Made by a program: the position numbers and the translations under genes. DNA of 64,000 bases from Paracoccus bogoriensis. Lineage in GTDB: Bacteria; Pseudomonadota; Alphaproteobacteria; Rhodobacterales; Rhodobacteraceae. The notes under the pieces were generated by a model. The model saw nothing but the letters and a program-made list of their open reading frames with translations. It was not told where the DNA came from and ran no database searches. Shown here piece by piece: positions 8,953 through 18,505 of the stretch (positions are counted from its first letter, which is position 1; every line of letters starts with the position of its first letter). The stretch covers positions 1-64,000 of the forward strand of contig NZ_JAHYSR010000008.1 of assembly GCF_019431455.1 (NCBI RefSeq). Reading direction: 5' to 3'.

Positions 8953-8975
8953 GGGCCGTCCCATCGGGACGGCCC
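8953..8975. terminator. 10-bp perfect hairpin between convergent transcripts
   Basis: GGGCCGTCCC and GGGACGGCCC form a perfect 10-bp stem with a three-base loop. It lies between the 18-aa ORF transcript and the convergent thiolase gene. There is no T-tract. The rest of 8870-9053 shows no gene. Confidence 0.55.
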
Positions 8976-9053
8976 GTCCAGTTCCGACCCATGCGAAACC
9001 GCGCCGCCCGAACGCCGGCCGGGGCGCGCATGGCCCCGACCGGCATCGCGACG

Positions 9054-10235
9054 TCAGATCCGCTCGATGGCCAGCGCGATGCCCTGACCGCCGCCGATGC
9101 ACATGGTGATCAGCGCACGCCGCCCGCCGATCCGCTCCAGTTCATACAGGGCCTTGATCGCAATGATCGCGCCCGTCGCGCCCACCGGATGGCCAAGCGC
9201 GATCGCCCCGCCATTGGGGTTCACCCGCGCCGGGTCCAAGCCCAGCCCCTTGGTCACGGCCAAGGCCTGCGCGGCAAAGGCCTCGTTCGATTCGATCACG
9301 TCGAAATCGGCGGCCTTCAGACCGGTCTGCTCAAGCAATTGCTCGACCGCGGGAACGGGACCGATGCCCATGACTTCGGGGCGCACGCCTGCCACGGCAT
9401 AGCCCAGGATCCGGGCGCGCGGCGCCAGGCCCGCAGCCTCGGCCGCATCGCGCCGTGCCAGGACCAAGGCCGCCGCGCCGTCATTGATGCCGCTGGCATT
9501 GCCTGCCGTCACGCTGCCCCCCTTCTGGAAAACCGGCTTCAGCGCGGCCAGCTTCTCCAGCGTGGTGTCCTTGGGATGCTCGTCGGTGTCGAAGGCGACG
9601 ATACCCTTGCGCGACTTGATCTCGACCGGGACGATTTGCTCGCGGAAATGGCCCGCTGCGATGGCCGCCGCCGCCCGGCGCTGCGATTCCAGCGCGAATT
9701 CGTCCTGCTGCTCGCGCGAGATGTCATGCTCTGCGGCAACATTTTCGGCGGTGACGCCCATGTGGCCGGTGCCCATCGGGCAGGTCAGCGCGCCGGTCAT
9801 CATGTCCAGCATCACCTGATCGCCCATCCTGGCGCCGAATCGCGCCGAGGGAACCGCATAGGGCGACCGGCTCATGCATTCCGCCCCGCCCGCCACGGCG
9901 AATTGCGCATCGCCCAGCATCAGCGACTGCGTGGCCGAGACGATGGCCTGCACACCCGACCCGCAAAGCCGGTTCACGTTCATCGCGGGGACGGTGTGCG
10001 GGATGCCCGCATTCAGCATCGCCACGCGGCTCAGATACATGTCGCGGGGTTCGGTGTTGATGACATGGCCGAACACCACCTGTCCGACCTTTTCTGGGGC
10101 AAGGCCCGCGCGCTCCAGCGCGGCGCGGGTGACGGTGGTCGCCAGATCAATGGGCGGGGTGCCCGCAAGGCTGCCGCCAAAGCCGCCGATGGCGGTGCGC
10201 GCACCGGACAGGATCACGATTTCGGATGCAGACAT
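9054..10235 (-). CDS. acetyl-CoA C-acyltransferase (thiolase)
   Basis: A 393-aa thiolase that condenses or cleaves acyl-CoA with acetyl-CoA. The nucleophilic cysteine is at about 91 (NRLCGSG), the catalytic His at about 349 (ALGHPVGATGA), and the second cysteine at about 379 (MCIGGGQG). The length and NEAFAAQ motif fit biosynthetic-type thiolases (BktB/PhaA-like) as well as beta-oxidation ones, so the pathway is not decided. Two ATGs lie in tandem (10238 and 10235); the second is better spaced from the GAGGAGG at 10241-10247. It stands alone and diverges from the ModE-type regulator. Confidence 0.92.
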   Translation of the reverse strand: MSASEIVILSGARTAIGGFGGSLAGTPPIDLATTVTRAALERAGLAPEKVGQVVFGHVINTEPRDMYLSRVAMLNAGIPHTVPAMNVNRLCGSGVQAIVSATQSLMLGDAQFAVAGGAECMSRSPYAVPSARFGARMGDQVMLDMMTGALTCPMGTGHMGVTAENVAAEHDISREQQDEFALESQRRAAAAIAAGHFREQIVPVEIKSRKGIVAFDTDEHPKDTTLEKLAALKPVFQKGGSVTAGNASGINDGAAALVLARRDAAEAAGLAPRARILGYAVAGVRPEVMGIGPVPAVEQLLEQTGLKAADFDVIESNEAFAAQALAVTKGLGLDPARVNPNGGAIALGHPVGATGAIIAIKALYELERIGGRRALITMCIGGGQGIALAIERI

Positions 10236-10385
10236 CATAGCCTCCTCTCAGGGTGGCGACAGCATAGAAGCCCCGCATCCTGCGGCAAGTCGCAGCCGAT
10301 GTGCCGTTGCGGAATCGGCGGAAATTGCGTTCCCCGCACGGGATCGCTATGGTCACGGGGAATAACGCCATCAGCCGAGGCTCCG

Positions 10386-10754
10386 ATGTCCGCTTCCACC
10401 CCCCGACTGCGCATCAAGCTGCGCCTGGAATATGACAGCCCGCTGATCCTGGGGCCGGGCAAGGCCGAGTTGCTGGCCCGGATCGGCCGCCTGGGCTCGA
10501 TCTCGGCCGCCGCGCGCGAGATGGGGATGAGCTACAAGCGCGCCTGGACCCTGGTCGAAGAGATGAACACCGCCTTTGCCGATCCCGTGATCGACAGTGC
10601 GCGCGGCGGGGCGGGCGGCGGCGGCGCCCGGGTGACGCCGACCGGGCAGGAGGTGCTGCGCCATTACCGCGCGCTTGAGACGCTGTTGCGCGAGGCGGGG
10701 GCCGAAAATCTGCGCGCGCTGAACGCGCTGCTTCGCCCCGAAAGCGCCGCCTGA
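10386..10754 (+). CDS. ModE-type winged helix regulator lacking the molybdate-binding domain
   Basis: A 122-aa protein equal to the N-terminal DNA-binding half of ModE: winged helix-turn-helix with LLARIGRLGSISAAAREMGMSYKRAW at about 24-49, which is the LysR/ModE helix-turn-helix. The C-terminal Mop/TOBE molybdate-binding domains of full ModE are absent. Such short forms are common in alphaproteobacteria, and their ligand, if any, is unclear. A glycine-rich linker (ARGGAGGGGAR) sits in the wing. No molybdate uptake genes are in the window; MsrP at 0.8-1.7 kb is the only molybdoenzyme seen. Confidence 0.85.
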   Translation: MSASTPRLRIKLRLEYDSPLILGPGKAELLARIGRLGSISAAAREMGMSYKRAWTLVEEMNTAFADPVIDSARGGAGGGGARVTPTGQEVLRHYRALETLLREAGAENLRALNALLRPESAA

Positions 10755-10781
10755 TCCGACCGGCGGGCGCCCGCCCATTCC

Positions 10782-10801
10782 GGCTTTGTGATTTCAAAGC
10801 C
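10782..10801. terminator. hairpin after the ModE-type gene
   Basis: GGCTTTG and CAAAGCC form a perfect 7-bp stem with a six-base loop, followed by TCGTGTTTT. Position, 28 bases past the regulator stop, suggests a terminator. The TAATACT at 10815-10821 may be the -10 box of the next gene. Confidence 0.45.
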
Positions 10802-10857
10802 TCGTGTTTTCCGCTAATACTGCGGGAAAACGACACGAAACGCAGCACGAGGGCAGG

Positions 10858-11439
10858 ATGAACAGGCTTCTGAAGCTGGCCATTGTCGCGCTTGTCGCGT
10901 CATGCGGCGGCGGAAACTTCAGCGCTCCGCGTCAGCTTGACAATGCATGTGCCATCGCGGCCGAGCGTCCCGCCTATATGCGTGCCATGCGCGCGACCGA
11001 GCGCAAGTGGGGCGTGCCGGTGCATGTCCAGATGGCCACGATGTATCAGGAATCGAAGTTCATCGGCGATGCGCGCACCCCGCATCAATACGCGCTTGGC
11101 GTGATCCCCATCGGTCGCCAAAGCAGCGCCTTCGGCTATTCGCAAGCTCTGGACGGCACCTGGGAGGAATATCAGAGGGCCACCGGCAACCGCCGCGCCC
11201 GACGCGACAACATTCGCGATGCCACCGATTTCATGGGCTGGTACATGCATGGCAGCCAGCAGCGCCTTGGTCTGTCCAAGCACGATGCCGGGCGGCAATA
11301 CCTGGCCTATCACGAGGGTCGCAGCGGCTATGCGCGGGGCAGTTACAATCAGAAGCCCTGGCTGATCCGGGTCGCAGGCCAGGTCAGCCAGCGTTCGGAA
11401 ATGTATCGCCAGCAACTGGCCGCCTGCCGCCGGGCCTGA
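10858..11439 (+). CDS. lytic transglycosylase SLT-domain lipoprotein
   Basis: A 193-aa lipoprotein with lipobox LVASC (Cys16) and an SLT/goose-lysozyme fold. The catalytic Glu is at about 65 in MYQESKF, followed by the family segments SSAFGYSQALDGTW and AYHEGRSGYARG. It would cleave the glycan strand of peptidoglycan from a membrane anchor. The ATG at 10858 has a GAGGGCAGG stretch upstream. It is a single-gene unit, convergent with the flavoprotein gene that ends 3 bases after its stop. Confidence 0.88.
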   Translation: MNRLLKLAIVALVASCGGGNFSAPRQLDNACAIAAERPAYMRAMRATERKWGVPVHVQMATMYQESKFIGDARTPHQYALGVIPIGRQSSAFGYSQALDGTWEEYQRATGNRRARRDNIRDATDFMGWYMHGSQQRLGLSKHDAGRQYLAYHEGRSGYARGSYNQKPWLIRVAGQVSQRSEMYRQQLAACRRA

Positions 11440-11442
11440 TCG

Positions 11443-12624
11443 TCAGGCCGGCGGCGTCTGAAGTCGTGCCGCCGCCGCAAGGCCCGCCCTGCGACCGCTG
11501 GCCAGGCAGCCGGTCAGCAGATAGCCACCGGTCGGCGCCTCCCAGTCCAGCATCTCGCCCGCCACGAAAACGCCGGGCAGGGCTTTCAGTTCAAGCCCAG
11601 GACCAAGCGCGTCGGCGATGACACCCCCGGCCGAGGAAATCGCGCGATCCAGCCCCATCGGCCCCGCAAGCTGCATCGGCAGCGCCTTGGTCCGCGCGGC
11701 CCAGCCAGGCGCGTCCTGGGGCTGCGGCCTGCCCCATTCCATCAGCAGTGCCGCGCGCACCGGATCGCCCAGAACGCGACGCAGCCAGTTGCCGACCGAC
11801 AGCCGCCCGCGCGGACGAGCAAAGCGCCGCGCCAGCGCGGCCAGGTCCAGGTCGGGCGCCAGATCCAGCAGCGGCTCTGCGCCGTCACGAATCGCGGCAG
11901 CGACAGCATAGACGCCGCCTCCCTCGATTCCCGCCCGCGCGATCACCCATTCGCCGCGGCTGACCTGCGCCCCGGCACGGATCGCCACGCCCTTGACCGC
12001 AGCGCCGAAATGCCGCGCCATCGCGGGCGACCAATCCACCCGGAAACCCATATTGGCGGGGCGGAAAGGCGCAACCGGGACACCGGCGGCCTCCAACAGC
12101 CCCCGCCATGCGCCGTCCGAACCCAGCCTGGGCCAGCTTGCCCCGCCCATGGCCAGCACCGCGACACGCGGGCGCACCAGCACCGGCCCCTCGGGTGTGG
12201 CAAAGCGAAAGCCGTCACCGATCGCCTTCAGCCGCCAGCGGCGGTTCAGGACGACGCCCCCCGCTTCCAGCCGCGCAAGCCATGCCCGCAGCAGCGGCGA
12301 GGCCTTCATGCCGACCGGAAAGACCCGCCCCGTCGATCCCGTGAACAGGGCGATGCCCAAGCCCTCGGCCCAGGCCCTGACCTGATCCGGGCCGAACCCG
12401 TCCAGCACGCCCGCGGCACTGCCCGAAAAGGCCGTGCGAAAGGCTGGCGCAGGCTCGTCCCTGGTCAGGTTCAGCCCCGACTTGCCCGCCATCAGGAACT
12501 TGCGCGCGGGCGAGGGCATGGCTTCGGCCACCAGCACGCGGCGCCCCGGCGCCATCAACGTCTCGGCCGCCATCAGCCCGGCAGGACCGGCGCCCACGAC
12601 CAGCGCATCGACCGCAAGGCTCAC
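11443..12624 (-). CDS. NAD(P)/FAD-dependent oxidoreductase of the HI0933/BaiN family
   Basis: A 393-aa flavoprotein with an N-terminal FAD-binding GAGPAG at about 11-16, then the family segment RKFLMAGKSGLNLTRDEP. The C-terminal SSAGGVIADAL and GEMLDWEAPTGGYLLTGCLASGR complete the FAD site. This matches the TIGR03862 branch of the HI0933/BaiN family; the substrate is unknown. The start is GTG at 12624, overlapping the holA stop (GTGA), so it is the last gene of leuS-lptE-holA. Confidence 0.85.
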   Translation of the reverse strand: MSLAVDALVVGAGPAGLMAAETLMAPGRRVLVAEAMPSPARKFLMAGKSGLNLTRDEPAPAFRTAFSGSAAGVLDGFGPDQVRAWAEGLGIALFTGSTGRVFPVGMKASPLLRAWLARLEAGGVVLNRRWRLKAIGDGFRFATPEGPVLVRPRVAVLAMGGASWPRLGSDGAWRGLLEAAGVPVAPFRPANMGFRVDWSPAMARHFGAAVKGVAIRAGAQVSRGEWVIARAGIEGGGVYAVAAAIRDGAEPLLDLAPDLDLAALARRFARPRGRLSVGNWLRRVLGDPVRAALLMEWGRPQPQDAPGWAARTKALPMQLAGPMGLDRAISSAGGVIADALGPGLELKALPGVFVAGEMLDWEAPTGGYLLTGCLASGRRAGLAAAARLQTPPA

Positions 12625-13649
12625 CGCCGCCCCCGAGGCCGCATCGCCAGCCGCAGCAGCGCGCGCTCGACCAGCGGCATCTGCGGCGCGCGGGTCGAGG
12701 ATCTCAGCGTCAGGTCCAGCGTCAGCAGCGCCCGGATGGCCTCTTCCAGCGGGCCGAGGCCCCAGCCCTGCGCCTGCCGCACCATGCGGTCGCGGCGCGG
12801 GCCGTAGATCGGGGGCCGCGCCCGCGACAGCGCGACCGCAGGCCCGGCCGGATCGGCCGCCGCCAGATGCAACGCGCGGAAATGGCGCAGCGCGGCAACG
12901 CAGATCGAGACCGGCGCCAGACCCTGCGCCGAGATCCGCCGCATCAATGCGCCGAATTCGGCCTCGCGGCGTTCGGCGACGGCGTGGATCAGTTCGTCCA
13001 GATCCGCCTCGATCGTGGCGGGGGCCATCAGGGCGATTTCGTCCGGTGTCAGGGGCGAGGGGTCGCCATGCTTGTAAAGCCCGATCTTTTCGATCGTCTG
13101 GCGCAGATCGCCGGGGTCCAGCGCGCGGGCCAGGACCAGCATCTCGCGCATGGCATCGCGCGGCACCTCGCGCAGACCGGCATCGGACAGCCAGCGCGCG
13201 ATCTCGTCCTCGCCGGGGGGGTCGTCGTAGATCGGCGCGCAGATCGCCTGACCATGCGTCTCGAACAGCTTTCGCAGCGCCGAGGATTTTGCCAGCGCCC
13301 CCGCGGTCATCACGATCACCGCATCGCCCGCGCGCCATCCCTCCAGTGCGGCACGCACCGCATCCGCCGCGCCGTCGGGCGCGTCCTCGACCAGCACGAC
13401 GCGCGGGCCGGGAAAGAACCCCACCTCGCGCACCGCGTCCAGCAACTGGGCGGGATCCTTCTTCAGCCCGGCCCCTGCCATGCGGGTCAGGCGCATCTCT
13501 TCGTCGGCACGCTCGCCGACCAACGCCCTGACGGCCTCGGCCCGCTTCATCGCAACGCGCATCGCGTCCTGCCCATGGATCAGCAGACCCGGCCGCGACG
13601 GGTCAGGCCGGGCCAGATAGCGCGCGATCTCGGCCCCTTTCAGCAGCAT
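12621..13649 (-). CDS. holA: DNA polymerase III delta subunit
   Basis: HolA is the clamp-loader subunit that opens the beta clamp. The 342-aa product has the typical start MLLKGAEIARYL, the N-terminal AAA+-like domain with GPRVVLVEDAPD, and the C-terminal collar domain (ISICVAALRHFRALHLA-type helix at about 240-255). It lacks a functional Walker A, as expected for delta. It lies 3 bases downstream of lptE, an order conserved in proteobacteria (leuS-lptE-holA). Confidence 0.93.
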   Translation of the reverse strand: MLLKGAEIARYLARPDPSRPGLLIHGQDAMRVAMKRAEAVRALVGERADEEMRLTRMAGAGLKKDPAQLLDAVREVGFFPGPRVVLVEDAPDGAADAVRAALEGWRAGDAVIVMTAGALAKSSALRKLFETHGQAICAPIYDDPPGEDEIARWLSDAGLREVPRDAMREMLVLARALDPGDLRQTIEKIGLYKHGDPSPLTPDEIALMAPATIEADLDELIHAVAERREAEFGALMRRISAQGLAPVSICVAALRHFRALHLAAADPAGPAVALSRARPPIYGPRRDRMVRQAQGWGLGPLEEAIRALLTLDLTLRSSTRAPQMPLVERALLRLAMRPRGRR

Positions 13650-13652
13650 CGC

Positions 13653-14138
13653 TCAGCCCGGCAGGGTGCGGGCAGCGGCCAGAAGCCGCGTGACCACCTG
13701 ATCGGCCATCATCAGGGCCAACCGCTCGCGCGCGTCGCCCTCGGCCGCCAGGGTCGAAATGGTCGTCCCGGTCGTCGAATAAGAGGTGAAACTGCTGACG
13801 CGGCCCTGCGTCAGCACCGCGCCGTCCGGCCCGGTCAGGGCGAAATCGGCGGTGCCGTTCAGCGAATAACGGGTCGTGATCTCGTCCGGCGTGATCGCCT
13901 GAGACGTGACGCCGACGCTGATCCGGTAATCCAGATCGTAGATCGCCATGTCATCGGGGCCCAGCCTCTCGGCCAGCCGGCGGTTGAACACGAAATCCAG
14001 CGGCGTGTCCGGGTCGCGCGGTCGGACCTTGCCGAACAGGCGGTTGCCGCCCCCGCCCGGGCCATGGACTGGCTGCAATCCGCAACCGGCCATGGCCAGC
14101 AAGCCAAGAATCAGCGCCCGACGGTCAGGCGACCACAT
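13653..14138 (-). CDS. lptE: LPS assembly lipoprotein LptE
   Basis: LptE forms the outer-membrane plug complex with LptD for lipopolysaccharide insertion. The 161-aa product has a short signal ending in lipobox MAGC (Cys19), followed by [10 protein letters not shown], the usual LptE start after the cysteine. The rest is a small alpha/beta domain with a [13 protein letters not shown] strand and a C-terminal amphipathic helix. It overlaps leuS by 14 bases and precedes holA, the diagnostic gene order for this divergent family. Confidence 0.9.
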   Translation of the reverse strand: MWSPDRRALILGLLAMAGCGLQPVHGPGGGGNRLFGKVRPRDPDTPLDFVFNRRLAERLGPDDMAIYDLDYRISVGVTSQAITPDEITTRYSLNGTADFALTGPDGAVLTQGRVSSFTSYSTTGTTISTLAAEGDARERLALMMADQVVTRLLAAARTLPG

Positions 14139-16665
14139 TGACGATCCGCCCCGGCACCACGATCAGCTTCCTGGGCGCCGCGCCGTCCAGGAAACGTTGC
14201 ACCGTCTCGTCGGCCAGGACCAGCGCCTCGACTTCTTCCCTGGGCATGTCCCTGGGCACCGCAATCTCGGCCCGGCGCTTGCCGTTGATCTGGATGGGCA
14301 ACGTCACGGTATCATCCTCCAGCAAGGCCGGATCGGCCTGTGGCCAGGGCGCGTCCACGACCATCCCCTGCCCGCCCGATATCGCCCAGACCTCCTCGGC
14401 CAGATGCGGCACCATCGGCGCCATCAGCTGCGCCATGATGCGCAGCACGGCGCGGCGCGCCTCGCCCCCGGCCGGCGACTTGCCGACCGCATTGGCCAGC
14501 TCGTAGAGCCTGGCGACCGCCTTGTTGAAGGCAAAGCCCTCGATGGCCTTCGTGACATCCGCGATGGCGCGATGCGCGGCGCGGGTCAGGGCGGGGTCGT
14601 CGCCGCCCTCGGCCGGAGCCTCCTCGGCCAGGCGGAAGACGCGGGCCAGGAATTTCGCTGCGGCCTCGGCCCCGGCGGCGGTCCATTCCACGTCGCGTTC
14701 GGGCGGGCTGTCGGACAGCATGAACCAGCGCGCGGTGTCGGCGCCGAAGCGGCTGACGATGTCCACCGGATCGACGACGTTCTTCTTGGATTTCGACATC
14801 TTGGCCGAGGGGATGACCTCGACGGGGGTGCCGTCCGCCAGCTTCCCGTCCTTCACGTCCTCGGGGAGGTGATAGACCGGACGGCCGCGATCGTCGGTGG
14901 TCTTGTAGATTTCGTGCGTGACCATCCCCTGGGTGAACAGCGCGTTGAAGGGCTCCTTCGCCGTCTCGGGCAGGTGGCCGGTCCTGACCATCGCCCGGGC
15001 GAAGAATCGGGAATAGAGCAGGTGCAGGATCGCGTGTTCGATCCCGCCGATATACTGGTCCACGTTCATCCAGTAATCGGCCTCTGCCCGGTCGGTGGGC
15101 GTATCCGCATGGGGCGAGGTGAAGCGGGCGTAGTACCAGCTGCTGTCAACGAAGGTGTCCATCGTGTCGGTCTCGCGCCGGGCGGCGTTTCCGCAGACAG
15201 GGCATGGCACCTGCCGCCAGCTGGGATGGCGGTCCAGCGGGTTGCCGGGCAGGTCGAAGGTCACGTCCTGCGGCAGCAGCACGGGCAGGTTCTGCTTTTT
15301 CTCGGGGACGGTGCCGCAGGCGTCGCAATGGACGACCGGGATCGGACAGCCCCAGTAGCGTTGGCGCGAGATGCCCCAGTCTCGCAGGCGGAACTTGGTC
15401 ACGCCCTCGCCATAGCCCTGCGCCTCGGCATGGGCGATGGCGGCGTCCACCGCGGCCTCGCCGGTCTGATCGGCCGCACCGGCAAATCCGCGCACATAGG
15501 TGACGACCTCTGTCCTGGCGGGCACGAAGGGTGCCTTTGCCACCAGCGCGTCGGCCTGATCCTGCGTCATTCCGCGTTCGCCGAAGGTGGCGCGGATGGG
15601 CAAGCCGTATTTCGTGGCGAATTCGTGGTCGCGGGCGTCATGCGCGGGCGAGCCGAAGATCGCGCCGGTGCCGTAATCCATCAGCACGAAGTTCGCGATC
15701 CAGATCGGCAAGTGCCACTCCGGGTCCAGCGGATGGCGCACTGTCAGCCCGGTATCCAGGCCCAGCTTCGGCGCGGTCTCGATGGCCTCTTCGGTCGTGC
15801 CGATCCGGCGACATTCCTCGCGGAAAGCCTCGATCTCGGGGCGCGAGGCAGCCAGTTCCCTGGCCAGCGGATGATCCGGCGACAAGGCGACGAAGGACGC
15901 GCCCATCAGTGTGTCGGGGCGGGTCGTATAGACCTCGATCGTCTCGTGGCCGGCGGGCGCATCGACGGTCTGGAAGCGGAACTGAAGGCCGCGCGACTTG
16001 CCGATCCAGTTGGCCTGCATCAGGCGCACCTTTTCCGGCCAGCCCTTCAACCCCTCCAGCGCCTCCAGCAATTCGTCCGAATACTCGCTGATCCTGAAAA
16101 ACCACTGCGTCAGTTCGCGCCGCTCGACCGGCGCGCCCGATCGCCAGCCCTTGCCGTCGATCACCTGCTCGTTGGCCAGCACGGTCATATCGACCGGATC
16201 CCAGTTCACCTGCGCCGACTTGCGGGTGACAAGCCCTGCTTCCAGCATGTCCAGAAACAGCGCCTGCTGCTGGGCCACATAGGCGTCGTCGCAGGTGGCG
16301 AATTCGCGGCTCCAGTCGATGGACAGGCCCAGGGGCTTCAACTGCTCGCGCATGGTGGCGATATTGGCATAGGTCCAGTCGCGAGGATGACCGCCCTGTT
16401 CCATCGCGGCGTTCTCGGCGGGCATTCCGAAGGCGTCCCAGCCCATCGGATGCAGCACGCTGAACCCTTGGGCACGCTTGAAGCGCGCCACCACGTCGCC
16501 CATCGTATAGTTGCGGACGTGCCCCATATGGATGCGCCCCGAGGGATAGGGAAACATCTCCAGCACGTAGTATTTCGGGCGGTCGTCGCGGGTGGCGGTA
16601 AAGCTGCCGGCCTCGGCCCAGGCCTTCTGCCATCGGGCTTCGCTGGTGGCGGGATCATAGGGCAT
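14125..16665 (-). CDS. leuS: leucyl-tRNA synthetase
   Basis: The 846-aa class I synthetase charges tRNA-Leu. Visible are the HIGH-type motif HMGH at about 46-49 ([13 protein letters not shown]), the editing (CP1) domain with TTRPDTLMG, a zinc-binding cysteine cluster (HCDACG and CPVCG), and KMSKSKKN near residue 620. The anticodon-binding and C-terminal domains follow. The ATG at 16665 has a GAGG six bases upstream. It leads the leuS-lptE-holA-flavoprotein operon. Confidence 0.98.
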   Translation of the reverse strand: MPYDPATSEARWQKAWAEAGSFTATRDDRPKYYVLEMFPYPSGRIHMGHVRNYTMGDVVARFKRAQGFSVLHPMGWDAFGMPAENAAMEQGGHPRDWTYANIATMREQLKPLGLSIDWSREFATCDDAYVAQQQALFLDMLEAGLVTRKSAQVNWDPVDMTVLANEQVIDGKGWRSGAPVERRELTQWFFRISEYSDELLEALEGLKGWPEKVRLMQANWIGKSRGLQFRFQTVDAPAGHETIEVYTTRPDTLMGASFVALSPDHPLARELAASRPEIEAFREECRRIGTTEEAIETAPKLGLDTGLTVRHPLDPEWHLPIWIANFVLMDYGTGAIFGSPAHDARDHEFATKYGLPIRATFGERGMTQDQADALVAKAPFVPARTEVVTYVRGFAGAADQTGEAAVDAAIAHAEAQGYGEGVTKFRLRDWGISRQRYWGCPIPVVHCDACGTVPEKKQNLPVLLPQDVTFDLPGNPLDRHPSWRQVPCPVCGNAARRETDTMDTFVDSSWYYARFTSPHADTPTDRAEADYWMNVDQYIGGIEHAILHLLYSRFFARAMVRTGHLPETAKEPFNALFTQGMVTHEIYKTTDDRGRPVYHLPEDVKDGKLADGTPVEVIPSAKMSKSKKNVVDPVDIVSRFGADTARWFMLSDSPPERDVEWTAAGAEAAAKFLARVFRLAEEAPAEGGDDPALTRAAHRAIADVTKAIEGFAFNKAVARLYELANAVGKSPAGGEARRAVLRIMAQLMAPMVPHLAEEVWAISGGQGMVVDAPWPQADPALLEDDTVTLPIQINGKRRAEIAVPRDMPREEVEALVLADETVQRFLDGAAPRKLIVVPGRIVNVVA

Positions 16666-16749
16666 CGGGAACCTCGGGCATCATTCGTTGCCCGCAGGGT
16701 TTATACGCCCCGCCGCAGCGGGTCCAGATGCGCCCGCCGCGTTCGGTCG

Positions 16750-17232
16750 CTACAGCCGTCCGTCGCGCAGACGCAACTGGCGCGCGCGGGTCAGGATCGC
16801 ATCCTCGACCGCGCGGACGGTGCCGGGTTCGACCGCGGCGCCACCCGGGCCTTGCAGCGACAGCCGCAGGCTGCGCGCGTCCAGCGCTGGATCGGTGATA
16901 TGGATTGTCGCACGATAGGCGCGCCCCCCGCCGGGAGGCGTGCCGAAGCCCGTCTGGATCACCCCGGTGAAAGGGTCCACCGTCTGCACGGGCAGGAAGT
17001 TCAGAACCTCGAGGCTGGCATTCCACAGATACTTGTTCACCCCGATGGTCGCGTTGAGATCCTCGGACCGGCCGAACACGTCCTGGATGCGCGTCCCGCG
17101 CAGGGCGGGGCGCATGTCGGGCTCGTTCAGGGCAGCCTCGGTCGTCGAGGCATTGCGGGCGCCGCCGCAGGCAGCAAGACCCGCCATCAGCATGGTGGCC
17201 ATTGTCAGGCGCGCAATGCGTGCAGGTGTCAT
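16750..17232 (-). CDS. DUF3576 domain lipoprotein
   Basis: A 160-aa predicted lipoprotein with lipobox LAAC (Cys22) and the DUF3576 domain, found mainly in alphaproteobacteria. Family features are the stretch VFGRSEDLNATIGVNKYLWNA and LNFLPVQTVDPFTGVIQTGF. Function is unknown. I chose the ATG at 17232 because GGGGGA precedes it; an ATG at 17262 is in frame but would give an unusual N-terminus. It lies 84 bases upstream of leuS on the same strand and may be cotranscribed. Confidence 0.85.
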   Translation of the reverse strand: MTPARIARLTMATMLMAGLAACGGARNASTTEAALNEPDMRPALRGTRIQDVFGRSEDLNATIGVNKYLWNASLEVLNFLPVQTVDPFTGVIQTGFGTPPGGGRAYRATIHITDPALDARSLRLSLQGPGGAAVEPGTVRAVEDAILTRARQLRLRDGRL

Positions 17233-17375
17233 GCCATCCCCCGGCTGTTGCTTGTGGGCCAAGCATTAGACCGGATCGGCGGTGCAAAACAAGCGCCTTG
17301 CCCTGTCGAAGGCAAGGGCGGGGCCTGCCGCAAGGCCGCCAAGGATCAAGGACGCAATCGCAGGTGTGGCCCTTG

Positions 17376-17444
17376 TGCATCACAGAAATGACCAAAGAAA
17401 TCAGCGCAAACCTGATTCCGTTGCATCACAAGTCCGAAAGGAGG
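17376..17444 (+). promoter_or_regulatory. porin upstream region: TGCATCACA repeats and an orphan Shine-Dalgarno
   Basis: TGCATCACA occurs twice, at 17376-17384 and 17422-17430, a possible pair of operator half-sites. AAAGGAGG at 17437-17444 is a strong ribosome-binding sequence with no ATG, GTG or TTG at usable distance, 66 bases before the porin ATG. A 7-bp hairpin (CCTTGCC 17296-17302 with GGCAAGG 17311-17317) lies further upstream. Confidence 0.35.
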
Positions 17445-17510
17445 AAACAAACAGCATACCCAGGGCGGGATCGCCGGCTTGGGCACCAGAGAGACAAGAG
17501 GGAACACACC

Positions 17511-18437
17511 ATGAAAAAGGCTCTTATCGCCTCCACCGCGCTGGTCCTGTCGGCCGGTGTCGCCGCGGCCGACGTGAAATTCTCGGGCTTCGCCCGCACC
17601 GGTCTGGACTTTGTCGAGAACCGCGCCAACGGCACCCAGCAAGAGACCCAGATCCAGTCGCGCGTCCGTCTGAACGTGCTGGCCACCAACTCGACCGACC
17701 AGGGCGTTGATTTCGGCGCCCGCCTGCGCTTCCAGTGGGATCAGGGCCAGCCGGAACTGAACCGCTTCGCTCCCGGCCAGATCTACGTGACCGCCAGCGG
17801 CCTGACCGTGTCGGTCGGCAACGTCGGCACCGCCTTCGACAGCGCCAACCTGCTCTACGCGTCGGAAATCGGTATCTTCGACCGCTCGCTCGGCAACCCC
17901 TCGGGCGATTTCTTCGCCTATTCGACCGGCGGCTACGGCGCCAACAACAACCGCGTCGGCATCGCCGCGACCTATGCGGTTGACGCTCTGACCGCCCGCA
18001 TCTCTTATGTGAACACCGACCAGGCTTCGCTGGCCGGCGGCGATGAAGAGATCGGCGTCTCGGTCGATTACAAGATGGACGGTATCGCCCTGTCGGCCGC
18101 CGCTGTCATGGACGGCGCTGGCATCGACGGCAACGACCAGTATTTCCTGGGCGCCGCCTACACCCTGCCGGGCACCGAGAACACCGTGGGTCTGAACTGG
18201 ATCGACAACGGCGACGCTGACAGCACCACCATCACGCTGTATGGCGAGTTCGAAGTTGCTCCGCTGACCACCGTCAAAGGCTATGTCGCCAACAACGACG
18301 CGGCCGACAACGCCACCGACATCGCTTATGGCATCGGCGGCAAGTACGACCTGGGCGGCGCCTACCTGGCCACCGCGATCCACCGCAACTACAACAAAGA
18401 CATCATCGCCGACTTCGGTGTGCGCTTCAACTTCTGA
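17511..18437 (+). CDS. outer-membrane porin, Rhodobacteraceae type
   Basis: A 308-aa general-diffusion porin like the R. capsulatus porin, forming a 16-stranded trimeric barrel. The signal peptide (MKKALIASTALVLSAGVAAA) is cleaved around residue 20, giving mature DVKFSGFARTGLDF. Strands alternate, with aromatic girdles, and the last residue is Phe (VRFNF), the usual outer-membrane insertion signal. Codon use is strongly biased to C/G and the reading frame is rich in GCC, GGC and ACC, as in highly expressed genes. GAGGGA precedes the ATG, and a strong terminator follows. Confidence 0.94.
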   Translation: MKKALIASTALVLSAGVAAADVKFSGFARTGLDFVENRANGTQQETQIQSRVRLNVLATNSTDQGVDFGARLRFQWDQGQPELNRFAPGQIYVTASGLTVSVGNVGTAFDSANLLYASEIGIFDRSLGNPSGDFFAYSTGGYGANNNRVGIAATYAVDALTARISYVNTDQASLAGGDEEIGVSVDYKMDGIALSAAAVMDGAGIDGNDQYFLGAAYTLPGTENTVGLNWIDNGDADSTTITLYGEFEVAPLTTVKGYVANNDAADNATDIAYGIGGKYDLGGAYLATAIHRNYNKDIIADFGVRFNF

Positions 18438-18458
18438 TCCCACGATCAGCGGTTACGG

Positions 18459-18494
18459 AAAGAGCGGGCCTTGCGCCCGCTCTTTTCTTTTTGT
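18459..18494 (+). terminator. Rho-independent terminator of the porin gene
   Basis: AAAGAGCGGGC (18459-18469) pairs with GCCCGCTCTTT (18475-18485) over a five-base loop and is followed by TTTTCTTTTT-type T-rich sequence. It is a textbook intrinsic terminator, 22 bases past the porin stop. Confidence 0.95.
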
Positions 18495-18505
18495 CTTGTG
18501 CAGAC

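Noticed and set aside
10239..10385. Molybdate-responsive operator between thiolase and the ModE-type regulator
   Set aside because: CGTTCCCCG and CGGGGAATAACG are partly inverted but differ by a three-base insertion and do not resemble a ModE box.
10802..10831. Operator palindrome around TAATACT before the lytic transglycosylase gene
   Set aside because: The arms match only with several insertions; a plain -10 box explains the AT-rich core.
13948..17391. An uninterrupted plus-strand frame of more than 1,100 codons
   Set aside because: It is antisense to lptE, leuS and the DUF3576 gene. High GC content removes stop codons on the opposite strand; the protein has no domain resemblance.
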